Positions 1-10,319 of a stretch of 64,000 bases of DNA are shown one piece after another. Source of the DNA: Xestospongia muta (Eukaryota > Porifera > Demospongiae > Haplosclerida > Petrosiidae); the NCBI GenBank assembly GCA_963693285.1, contig OY848930.1:5456001-5520000 (forward strand), in the 5' to 3' direction. Under the pieces are notes generated by a model. That model had not been told where the DNA came from. It searched no databases and saw only the letters and a list, made by a program, of their open reading frames with translations. The position numbers were made by a program, and so were the translations under genes. Position 1 is the first letter of the stretch; each line of letters starts with the position of its first letter.

Positions 1-1184
1 ATTTTCTCTCTCTGCCATTGGACCAACTTAAAGATTTGTTAACTGATAATAGTTTGAGTGTTAACAGCGAAGAAGATGTGTATTTTGCAGTGTTGAGATG
101 GACTTATTATGCAAAAGAAGATCGAAAAACAATGTTTCCTTCAATTATTAGTTGTGTTCGTCTTCCATTTGTTTCTATGTCATTTTTGAGGAGTACAGTT
201 CAACATGAAGAGTTGATGCAACAAGAGCTGTGTCAGCAGTTTATTTCCGAGGCATTCTTTTATAAATCATCTCCTGAAAACAGAGTTCAATTAAAACAAA
301 GTCCACGAGCTCATCCAAGAAAAGTGTATGGTCTTCAAGAAGTCATTTTAGTAATAGGTGGCTTAAATAAAGATAATTCTGTCCATACAATTGACCAATA
401 TGACGTCATCACTGATACTTGGACTACTCTTAGTGATCTTGGTACAACAATGTATGGGCTAGCTTCTTGTGTTTGTAATGGGAACTTGTATATTAGTGGA
501 GGATACTCTACTGGTCAAGATTACTCTAATTTAGTTAGTTGTTATAATTTAAAGGATCACAAGTGGACTTCAATGGCTCCAATGCAGACCAGTAGAAGGT
601 ACCATTGTATGGTAACAATGTATGGATTATTGTATGTCCTCGGAGGACAGAATGAACAAGGAGTTCTCTCACAAGTTGAATATTATAATCCCTCAACAAG
701 TCAGTGGTCTTACCTCCAATCAATGACATCACCCAGGATGTATCATGGAGTCGCTGAAATAGATGGACTCATCTTTGCTATTGGAGGCCATAATGGTGTC
801 CAGCGACTAACTTCTGTTGAGTGTTATAATCCTCTAATAGGTACATGGAAGTATGCAACAAGTTTATCTGAACCTCGATCTGTTATGGGAGTAGCTACAT
901 TAGATGGCCTAGTATATGTGGCTGGTGGATACAATGGAAGGCAATACTTACATAGTGTACTAACATACAATGTCATACTTGATAAGTGGTTCTCTATACC
1001 ATCAATGAAAGTTGCTAGATCTGCTTTTGGACTTGTTTCCCATAATGGATCGTTGTATGCTCTAGGTGGTTTTTGTGGATCATTACTTAATTCTATGGAA
1101 CATTTTACACCTGGTGATGAACAGTGGTACACTGGTGTTGCCATGACAACTGAACGCATACACTTTAGCACTGTTACAACATAA
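1..1184 (+). CDS. Kelch-like (BTB-BACK-kelch) protein, 3' part
   Basis: C-terminal part of a KLHL-type protein, a substrate adaptor for Cullin-3 ubiquitin ligases. The open frame runs in from the window edge (FLSLPLDQLKDLL), so the first visible residues are internal and the BTB domain lies upstream. About the first 85 residues match a BACK domain (LSVNSEEDVYFAVLRW). Then come six kelch repeats of about 47 residues, each with the GG doublet and later Y/W (for example VIGGLNKDNS, ISGGYSTGQD, LGGQNEQG, IGGHNGVQ, AGGYNGRQ, LGGFCGSL), enough for a closed propeller. No intron is seen in this part. The stop lies 59 bp from the stop of the convergent UBE2C gene. The exact KLHL subfamily is not assigned. 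Confidence 0.9.
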   Translation, partial: FLSLPLDQLKDLLTDNSLSVNSEEDVYFAVLRWTYYAKEDRKTMFPSIISCVRLPFVSMSFLRSTVQHEELMQQELCQQFISEAFFYKSSPENRVQLKQSPRAHPRKVYGLQEVILVIGGLNKDNSVHTIDQYDVITDTWTTLSDLGTTMYGLASCVCNGNLYISGGYSTGQDYSNLVSCYNLKDHKWTSMAPMQTSRRYHCMVTMYGLLYVLGGQNEQGVLSQVEYYNPSTSQWSYLQSMTSPRMYHGVAEIDGLIFAIGGHNGVQRLTSVECYNPLIGTWKYATSLSEPRSVMGVATLDGLVYVAGGYNGRQYLHSVLTYNVILDKWFSIPSMKVARSAFGLVSHNGSLYALGGFCGSLLNSMEHFTPGDEQWYTGVAMTTERIHFSTVTT

Positions 1185-1243
1185 ATTACACAATACAGAC
1201 AATTTTATTATACGTGTTCATTGATAGTCATTGTAGGAAATGT

Positions 1244-1961
1244 TTAAAGAGTTTTCTTTGTAGCTTCTTTATATTTTTCCAATAACACAATCTTGTAATC
1301 TGAAACGCAGCATCAATACAGTTCTCGACATAAACCTCATGACTTACCAGTTTGATTGTTCCATAGCTCAGCAGCTTCTGTGTTCAAAGGACTCTCATTA
1401 TTTGGTTCTGTAATATTCTGATACTAATTACTAATAAGTATAGGATTGTACCTCCTAGTAAACTTTGTATTGATAATAAGATAGTTCTCACATCAAACAA
1501 TGCTGACCATTTTTCCTAACAAGAAAAGCAATAACACTGTAATTATTAAGGGGCTTACTTTGAGAATATCTAGACAAATGTTACCATAATCATCGACATT
1601 AGGATGGTAAATTGGAGTTAAGAACTTAACAATCGGTGGAACATAGGGGTATCGTCCAGGAAAAGAAAGCATTAACTTGTAGCTAAGTCCTTCATATACT
1701 GTTCCTTTGGCACCATTAATGGTAGCTATCCAACTAAACAAATTGTCACCATCTGGAAAAGCTGAAATAGATTGATCACCAGACATCTAATGGGAAGACA
1801 TTGATAACCAAGTCAGTAATATAATAATGGATTACCATAAGGGTTGTCAGGTCTTGTTGTAACCTCTTCATTACTGAGTGACCATCTATGTGAGTTGTGC
1901 TTGAGTTATCCATGTTTTTGGATCGGTTGTTGCTAGGGGGAGCAATATTTTGTGAGGCCAT
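1244..1961 (-). CDS. UBE2C: Ubiquitin-conjugating enzyme E2 C (APC/C E2)
   Basis: E2 that primes ubiquitin chains on mitotic substrates of the anaphase-promoting complex. Five exons can be spliced to about 177 residues, against 179 in human. Exon 1 gives MASQNIAPPSNN and KRLQQDLTTLM; exon 2 gives MSGDQSISAFP, the YHPNV motif and the active-site cysteine in NICLDILK; exon 3 gives EKWSALFDVRTILLSIQSLL; exon 4 gives PNNESPLNTEAAELW; exon 5 ends KKTL. The MASQN start matches the family start exactly. All introns are short GT-AG introns. The gene is convergent with the kelch gene; its upstream side faces the large 55-bp satellite. Confidence 0.95.
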
Positions 1962-2202
1962 CGTTGCTAAGGAGAACAGAGAAATGCACACGCTCTTCTC
2001 ACAGAGATGAATCAACTCAACTCCCGGTTGAAATTTGAATTAATAATTAACCCGTTGATAACTAAATTAATAATTTCACTAGTTAATTTGAGACTATTAA
2101 TGTCAATTAACAAGGGCGTATAACTCTAACTTCATAAAAAAATATCAAGCCATTTGATGTTGTGATCCAGATATAAAATTTTAAAAATACCATGGATCAA
2201 GT
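1962..2202 (-). promoter_or_regulatory. UBE2C upstream region with CHR-like hexamer
   Basis: This 240-bp stretch between the UBE2C start and the satellite must hold the UBE2C promoter. It contains TTTGAA at 2034-2039. Human UBE2C is controlled by a CHR element of that form through DREAM/MMB, so the site is a reasonable candidate, but a hexamer is weak evidence in AT-rich DNA. No TATA box is obvious. Confidence 0.3.
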
Positions 2203-5200
2203 ACCATAGGGCACCATAGAAATGGTTTATATGGTGCCCAATGGTGTTTCCTCAGTCACCATAGGGCACCATACAAACGGTTTATATGGTGCCCAATGGT
2301 GTTTCCTCAGTCACCATAGGGCACCATACAAACGGTTTATATGGTGCCCAATGGTGTTTCCTCAGTCACCATAGGGCACCATAGAAATGGTTTATATGGT
2401 GCCCAATGGTGTTGTTCAAGCATCATAGGGCACCATAGAAATGGTTTATATGGTGCCCAATGGTGTTTCCTCAGTCACCATAGGGCACCATAGAAATGGT
2501 TTATATGGTGCCCAATGGTGTTGTTCAAGCATCATTGGGCACCATAGAAATGGTTTATATGGTGCCCAATGGTGTTTCCTCAGTCACCATAGGGCACCAT
2601 ACAAATGGTTTATATGGTGCCCAATGGTGTTTCCTCAGTCACCATAGGGCACCATAGAAATGGTTTATATGGTGCCCAATGGTGTTTCCTCAGTCACCAT
2701 AGGGCACCATAGAAATGGTTTATATGGTGCCCAATGGTGTTGTTCAAGCATCATTGGGCACCATAGAAATGGTTTATATGGTGCCCAATGGTGTTGTTCA
2801 AGCATCATTGGGCACCATACAAACGGTTTATATGGTGCCCAATGGTGTTTCCTCAGTCACCATAGGGCACCATAGAAATGGTTTATATGGTGCCCAATGG
2901 TGTTTCCTCAGTCACCATAGGGCACCATAGAAATGGTTTATATGGTCCCCAATGGTGTTGTTCAAGCATCATTGGGCACCATACAAACGGTTTATGTGGT
3001 GCCCAATGGTGTTTCCTCAGTCACCATAGGGCACCATACAAACGGTTTATATGGTGCCCAATGGTGTTTCCTCAGTCACCATAGGGCACCATAGAAATGG
3101 TTTATATGGTGCCCAATGGTGTTGTTCAAGCATCATTGGGCACCATACAAACGGTTTATGTGGTGCCCAATGGTGTTTCCTCAGTCACCATAGGGCACCA
3201 TACAAACGGTTTATATGGTGCCCAATGGTGTTTCCTCAGTCACCATAGGGCACCATAGAAATGGTTTATATGGTGCCCAATGGTGTTGTTCAAGCATCAT
3301 TGGGCACCATACAAACGGTTTATATGGTGCCCAATGGTGTTTCCTCAGTCACCATAGGGCACCATACAAACGGTTTATATGGTGCCCAATGGTGTTTCCT
3401 CAGTCACCATAGGGCACCATAGAAATGGTTTATATGGTCCCCAATGGTGTTGTTCAAGCATCATTGGGCACCATACAAACGGTTTATGTGGTGCCCAATG
3501 GTGTTTCCTCAGTCACCATAGGGCACCATACAAACGGTTTATATGGTGCCCAATGGTGTTTCCTCAGTCACCATAGGGCACCATACAAACGGTTTATATG
3601 GTGCCCAATGGTGTTTCCTCAGTCACCATAGGGCACCATACAAACGGTTTATATGGTGCCCAATGGTGTTTCCTCAGTCACCATAGGGCACCATACAAAC
3701 GGTTTATATGGTGCCGAATGGTGTTTCCTCAGTCACCATAGGGCACCATAGAAATGGTTTATATGGTGCCCAATGGTGTTGTTCAAGCATCATTGGGCAC
3801 CATAGAAATGGTTTATATGGTGCCCAATGGTGTTTCCTCAGTCACCATAGGGCACCATACAAACGGTTTATATGGTGCCCAATGGTGTTTCCTCAGTCAC
3901 CATAGGGCACCATACAAACAGTTTATATGGTGCCCAATGGTGTTTCCTCAGTCACCATAGGGCACCATAGAAATGGTTTATATGGTCCCCAATGGTGTTT
4001 CCTCAGTCACCATAGGGCACCATAGAAATGGTTTATGTGGTGCCCAATGGTGTTTCCTCAGTCACCATAGGGCACCATACAAACAGTTTATATGGTGCCC
4101 AATGGTGTTTCCTCAGTCACCATAGGGCACCATAGAAATGGTTTATATGGTCCCCAATGGTGTTGTTCAGGCATCATTGGGCACCATACAAACGGTTTAT
4201 ATGGTGCCCAATGGTGTTTCCTCAGTCACCATAGGGCACCATATAAACGGTTTATATGGTGCCCAATGGTGTTTCCTCAGTCACCATAGGGCACCATAGA
4301 AATGGTTTATATGGTGCCCAATGGTGTTGTTCAAGCATCATTGGGCACCATAGAAATGGTTTATATGGTGCCCAATGGTGTTTCCTCAGTCACCATAGGG
4401 CACCATACAAATGGTTTATATGGTGCCCAATGGTGTTTCCTCAGTCACCATAGGGCACCATAGAAATGGTTTATATGGTGCCCAATGGTGTTTCCTCAGT
4501 CACCATAGGGCACCATAGAAATGGTTTATATGGTGCCCAATGGTGTTGTTCAAGCATCATTGGGCACCATACAAACGGTTTATGTGGTGCCCAATGGTGT
4601 TTCCTCAGTCACCATAGGGCACCATACAAACGGTTTATATGGTGCCCAATGGTGTTTCCTCAGTCACCATAGGGCACCATAGAAATGGTTTATATGGTGC
4701 CCAATGGTGTTGTTCAAGCATCATTGGGCACCATAGAAATGGTTTATATGGTGCCCAATGGTGTTTCCTCAGTCACCATAGGGCACCATAGAAATGGTTT
4801 ATATGGTGCCCAATGGTGTTGTTCAAGCATCATTGGGCACCATACAAACGGTTTATATGGTGCCCAATGGTGTTTCCTCAGTCACCATAGGGCACCATAC
4901 AAACGGTTTATATGGTGCCCAATGGTGTTTCCTCAGTCACCATAGGGCACCATAGAAATGGTTTATATGGTCCCCAATGGTGTTGTTCAAGCATCATTGG
5001 GCACCATACAAACGGTTTATGTGGTGCCCAATGGTGTTTCCTCAGTCACCATAGGGCACCATACAAACGGTTTATATGGTGCCCAATGGTGTTTCCTCAG
5101 TCACCATAGGGCACCATACAAACGGTTTATATGGTGCCCAATGGTGTTTCCTCAGTCACCATAGGGCACCATACAAATGGTTTATATGGTGCCGAATGGT

Positions 5201-5899
5201 GTTTCCTCAGTCACCATAGGGCACCATAGAAATGGTTTATATGGTGCCCAATGGTGTTGTTCAAGCATCATTGGGCACCATAGAAATGGTTTATATGGTG
5301 CCCAATGGTGTTTCCTCAGTCACCATAGGGCACCATACAAACGGTTTATATGGTGCCCAATGGTGTTTCCTCAGTCACCATAGGGCACCATAGAAATGGT
5401 TTATGTGGTGCCCAATGGTGTTTCCTCAGTCACCATAGGGCACCATAGAAATGGTTTATGTGGTGCCCAATGGTGTTTCCTCAGTCACCATAGGGCACCA
5501 TACAAACAGTTTATATGGTGCCCAATGGTGTTTCCTCAGTCACCATAGGGCACCATAGAAATGGTTTATATGGTCCCCAATGGTGTTGTTCAGGCATCAT
5601 TGGGCACCATACAAACGGTTTATGTGGTGCCCAATGGTGTTTCCTCAGTCACCATTGGGCACCATACAAACGGTTTATATGGTGCCCAATGGTGTTTCCT
5701 CAGTCACCATAGGGCACCATATAAACGGTTTATATGGTGCCCAATGGTGTTTCCTCAGTCACCATAGGGCACCATAGAAATGGTTTATATGGTGCCCAAT
5801 GGTGTTGTTCAAGCATCATTGGGCACCATAGAAATGGTTTATATGGTGCCCAATGGTGTTTCCTCAGTCACCATAGAAATGGTTTATATGGTCCCCAAT
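2203..5899. repeat. Satellite of ~67 units of 54/55 bp, hairpin-forming, with 164-bp higher-order period
   Basis: Tandem array with two unit types. The 55-bp type carries TTTCCTCAGTCACCATA and the 54-bp type carries TTGTTCAAGCATCATT; the rest is shared. Every unit contains the inverted repeat GGGCACCATA ... TATGGTGCCC around a loop of about 11 bp, so each can fold into a hairpin. In several stretches (3051, 3215, 3379; 4092, 4256) the types run 55+55+54, giving a 164-bp higher-order repeat. Rare variants recur together (GTGCCGAATGG near 3711 and 5190; CAGGCATCATTGGG near 4168 and 5590; ATATAAACGG near 4242 and 5729), showing a later duplication of roughly 1.4-1.5 kb inside the array. The open frames across it are a by-product of the repeat, not genes. 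Confidence 0.97.
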
Positions 5900-6134
5900 A
5901 GCAGGGAATCCTATATAGTAATTAGGAGGTCCTGTGTAGTGAGTCAGTAAGGTCGATTGGGCAATGCAACTCAAATTTTTTTATAAATCTTAAATCTATT
6001 TATATTACTGGGAAGGAATGTCAGTAGAATTGGTCAGTCTGTCATAGATACATTCCATGAAGTTATATTTTATCACAATTCATTATTGTTGCAATTATTA
6101 TTATAAAATATAAATATAAAAAATAAAATAAATG
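5900..6134. other. Intergenic, no gene seen
   Basis: AT-rich spacer between the end of the satellite and the 3' end of SAMHD1. No open frame or RNA gene is recognisable. It contains A-rich runs that could supply the SAMHD1 polyadenylation signal. Confidence 0.5.
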
Positions 6135-8382
6135 TTATGTTTCATCTTTTAGAAAACTCTCTACATTGAATTTAGATGTTGTTATTCCATCAGTTAAGTT
6201 GTTTTCTTTGCACCATTCTTTAAATAATCTACAATAAGATATGAAAGTAAACATTATTGTTTTAATAACTAACTTTTTTAAACTCTCCATTTTTTTTGAG
6301 TCTTTACAATATAATCGGACAGATTTTTCTTCAAATTCTCGTGGTAACATTCGTGATTTCTTTCATATTACAAAATAATCAAACACTATATTGTATGATC
6401 ATACCATTTCATCAGTCAATGGATGAGCTGTCAATGGCTCTTCTTCTTTTCTATAAGCTCTTAATAATTGCAAAGGATCTCTGTCTTGCATGCAATAGTC
6501 AAATTTAGCTATCTATTAAAATACTAAGGTAATATCATTGTTCATTATCTTACATATATTTCAAAATGTTTTTCTGTTAGTTCCTGTTGAAACAAATAGT
6601 CCTTCAACTTTTCTTTAATATTCTTGGCTTTATTTTTCCACTATTACATAAATCATATTATTATTATTACTACTATATAATCAATTACCTCATGACTAGA
6701 TGAACACTCAGCAACACTGCCTATCAATTTATATAAATCTCTTGAGTGAAGTCGTTGTAATAATTCAGACACTTCCTATAATAGAAAGACAGTAACTTAC
6801 ATTAAACTTACAGTATTAGCTAACAGTTGGACAAGCACCAGACTGTCTTTCAAGAAAAACTACAGTCTGAAGGATAGAGTCATTGAATTGTTCATAAATT
6901 GACATGGCACAATTTATCTGATCTACAGACGGTCCCTCTTGTGCCGGAATTAATGATAATCTATATAATTATTATTATAAACCATTTATATTACAGTTTC
7001 ATATATAATAATTTTCTTACGTAATATCAATTCCAAATTTAGACTGAAGTACTTTGCAAGCTGCTATCAAAGCATCTGCAATCCTTTAAACAATTATTAT
7101 TATTCTCTTGTAAATAAAAGCTTTACTTACATTAGTTCGATACTCACACAAGTAACATGTTGAAGAACTTTTCTATGTAACATTTCACGAGCATGAAACA
7201 TGTCGTAAAGTGTCACTACTTCCTATAACACGTTATATAATAATATATCTATTTAATGAATTGTTTACCTTGTCCATTGGACAAATTGTTTTTCTGTTAA
7301 GATCACAATCATATAACACACGACAACCACTAATGTAATGTCTATATTTAAGTGATATTAGAATAGTAAGATTAAATATCATACTTCCAGTCAAAATCAT
7401 ATGACAGACCAACAGCATGACAGTCACGAGCAAAATAATCCCATTTATCAACATCTATACTAGTAAATTTATTATTAACAATCTACAACACACAAAAAAT
7501 GAAGTAAACAGTAAATTATCTCTATACCTCATACATAAACCATTTCTCCCTTGGTCTTCCTTCATAATGATATGTCTAGTAAAACAATAAATGTACATTA
7601 TATAAGAGGTTAGAATTACTTACTGTTGGATCTTCTGATGACACTTGTTGTAGTGGACGTCCTAAAATAATCTCTTTAATAAAGAGGAAATCTTCATTAG
7701 TTAATCCTTCTTTAGTCAAATCTCCTTTTAAAGTAGCATTCTTATTAATCATGTATTCAAACATTAAGACAGAACCGTCTTCATGCTTTTATAGAATAAA
7801 TAGAGATATTATACTAATATAAATACCTTCCATGTATTATTATCCAGTTTAGGAGTGACCATTGAATCAAACACATGTGAAAAGGGACCATGTCCTGTTT
7901 AATTAGTACATTATAATAAGTTTATATTAAAAACAGACCAAGATCATGGCAAAGACCAGCAATTTGAACACAGAGAATGTCTTTGTTTGTAATTTCAAGT
8001 GAGCTACTGTCTTTGTGATTGTCTCGTAATGCTTTTAAGAATTCACCAGCAAGATAACATACTCTGTTTAACTTATAATATATTGTTATATTGATCAGTT
8101 TATTTACCCAATACTATGTTCAAATCTGTTGTGTGAAGCTCCAGGATATACAAAGTATTTACCACCTTCATAAAACAATATTATAACATTGGTATACATT
8201 AACTACAAGTCACTGACCCATTTGTTTAATTTGTCTCAATCGTTGAAATTGAGTAGTATCAATAATATCAAATATTATCTGTGGTAACTTGATACTGCCA
8301 TGAACAGCATCTTTCAAATCCTAAAAATTGATAAGATAATTTAGGCTACACAAAGAGGACTCACTTTATCTCGGCTTCCCAT
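6135..8382 (-). CDS. SAMHD1: SAMHD1-type dNTP triphosphohydrolase lacking the SAM domain
   Basis: Hydrolyses dNTPs to deoxynucleoside and triphosphate, controlling dNTP pools. Spliced exons give [49 protein letters not shown], the HD metal site in [35 protein letters not shown] sequence and a C-terminal [15 protein letters not shown]. Near the end a 45-nt in-frame intron (GTTAGT...TTGTAG) splits MESLKK and [10 protein letters not shown], as family comparison requires. The start codon sits directly before the HD region. Only 95 bp separate it from the divergent DUSP19-like gene, so there is no room for the N-terminal SAM domain of vertebrate SAMHD1. About ten or more short introns. Confidence 0.92.
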
Positions 8383-8477
8383 CTTTGTTTATATAATTTC
8401 AAGCCTGCCCTTAAGGGCGTGCCAGTTTATATAGTTAAGTCAAGTCCGCCCACGTCTAATTACTATATTGACGAGTC
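8383..8477. promoter_or_regulatory. 95-bp divergent promoter, SAMHD1 / DUSP19-like
   Basis: The two start codons face away from each other across 95 bp, so both promoters and both 5' leaders must fit here or overlap the genes. The stretch contains GGGCGTGCC and CCGCCCACG boxes, unusually GC-rich for this genome, around a short AT-rich core. Confidence 0.6.
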
Positions 8478-9224
8478 ATGTCATTCCTTAAAGATATCAA
8501 GTCGTTTTCAATAGGAGAACTGAAGTCAGTCAATACTATTATTACAACTAGTGATGGTAGAAAAGTAAGAGGACCAAAACATACTTAAATTTAGGATTTC
8601 ATAGTTTACAGAGACCAGAACCATTAATGGAGATATTAGTATTATAGAACATGATGAAGCAGGTCTAGGATTTTGTCCTGATCTTGAAAAAGACTGGACT
8701 GTTGGTGTTGTAGTGCCACAAGTCTTAGTAGCTTCACAAGATGTAGCTTATGATCAGCCTTCTCTTGTAAAACATGGCGTAACACACATACTAAATGTTG
8801 CTGTAGATTTACCCAATGCATTTCCTGCAGTAAGTGACCTCTCTCATAATATCATATTTCTATACTTGTCTAATAGGACTACCATTATCTTAATATTGGA
8901 ATGTATGATGAAGAGTCTGAAGATATTATGAAATATTATTATGAATGTGAAGCATTTATTGATAGCTCATTAAATGTTGGTGGAACTGTTCTAATACATT
9001 GGTAAGATGTTATGAAAGATCATAGTTAAAGTTTATGTCATTAATTTAGTCGTGCAGGTCGGTCTAGATCTGTCAGCATTGCTTTGGCTTACATGATGCA
9101 CAAGAAACGAATACCACTTTTACAAGCTTTACAAGATATCAGAAAAACCAGACAATGTGCTGATCCTAATCCAGGATTTTTGAAGCAACTCAAAAATTTA
9201 GAAGAATTGTTAAATATTTCATAA
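8478..9224 (+). CDS. DUSP19: DUSP19-like dual-specificity phosphatase
   Basis: Dual-specificity protein phosphatase; human DUSP19 (SKRP1) acts in JNK signalling. Exon 1 encodes MSFLKDIKSFSIGELKSVNT. Later exons give VGVVVPQVLVASQDVAYDQ and KHGVTHILNVAVDL, close to the DUSP19 GSQDAAHD...VTHILNVA region. The catalytic signature is LIHCRAGRSRS (HCX5R), and the C-terminal part has NPGFLKQL. The first intron joins R-K to F-T-E-T with acceptor TTCATAG. All key catalytic residues are present, so an active enzyme is expected. The stop lies only 7 bp from the stop of convergent AKTIP, so the two mRNAs must overlap at their 3' ends. Confidence 0.9.
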
Positions 9225-9231
9225 AAAATGA

Positions 9232-10287
9232 TTAATGTGTGTCTCCTTTACTGAATGGTTGATAAGTACCTTTTTTAACCCAAGATAATCCTAGAGATAA
9301 CCCAGTAGAAGATGATTCTTCTGCTTTAAACTGAAGAAATGATGTTAAAATATCATATAGTTTTCTGTAATACCTCTGGTTCAAAGATGTCTTGTCTAGC
9401 TGCTCTCATTACATCTGCATGCCATGAACTAATTCTAATGGGAGGAGTTATTACATTTATAAAGTTTAACTTACTCTATCGAATGAGGATCATTAGGATC
9501 AATATCAAGTGCAGATTCCTTACAAGTTTGTATACAGGTTTTGATTCTTTCTTTAAAGTCTTCAAAACTATCACTGTAACTGAAGGACAATTATAAGAAA
9601 AAGTAATAATATTACTCACAGCTTTGCTGCTTCTTCATTTAATGGTGACAATACTTCAATAGTCAGAAAAATATTTCGTGCATAACTTAGTAAATCACGT
9701 AAATAATTAACTTCACGTCTACCAATTAATATAATACAATGTGTCGTGATGATGTACATACCTCCATCTTGGAAAGGGTTTCTTTGTCTCTAACTCTCCA
9801 GTGTAGAAATCAATTTGAGGATGAAAAACACCAGATTGAAAATCTATTCTCTGATATATATTGTATAAACAAAGTAAGTAAATATGTAACTTACTGGACA
9901 ACCTCCATCAGGATAATTGATAGGAATGGACAGTGTAAATTTAAATAATCCTCCATCATATAGACCAGTTTGTATAATCATTATACCATACCACACTAAA
10001 ACACATATAAAATATATATCATATCATATTACTTTACTTAATGGTGATATATTAGATGGTAATATATAAACTCCTGATACAGGTGTCTGGACAAGATGAG
10101 CACTATATATAAAGAGACAATACTAACATACAAAAATAAGATATCTTAACTATTCAGCCATCACAATAGACTCTTGAAAGAAAGGTCCATATCTACTCGT
10201 AACTTCCTCTTTTGACAAAGTATGTGGCGATTTTCTGCCACTAGCACTAACACTAGACTCTATATTCATATTATAAGCCACACCCAT
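9232..10287 (-). CDS. AKTIP: AKTIP / FTS, ubiquitin E2 variant of the FHF complex
   Basis: Non-catalytic E2-like (UEV) protein; in animals part of the FTS-Hook-FHIP complex that links endosomes to dynein. Exons read [96 protein letters not shown], and end [19 protein letters not shown], matching the conserved AKTIP tail. The E2 active-site cysteine is absent, as expected for this family. The upstream stop of GPATCH1, on the same strand, is only 32 bp before the chosen ATG; a second in-frame ATG is at 10269. The promoter must lie within GPATCH1 or the pair may be co-transcribed. Confidence 0.9.
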
Positions 10288-10319
10288 TTACAAATAATTA
10301 ATATTAATATTTTTAAACA

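Noticed and set aside
18..20. TTG at 18 as a start for the kelch gene
   Set aside because: The frame is open to the window edge and reads family-like residues upstream, so the gene is cut by the window.
2441..5777. Many + strand open frames of 65-86 codons (MVYMVPNGV...)
   Set aside because: They are frames of the 54/55-bp satellite read in shifting phase; lengths are set by repeat period and they have no gene context.
2203..5899. CRISPR-like regular repeat
   Set aside because: There are no unique spacers; the whole unit repeats, and the surroundings are a eukaryotic intron-rich genome.
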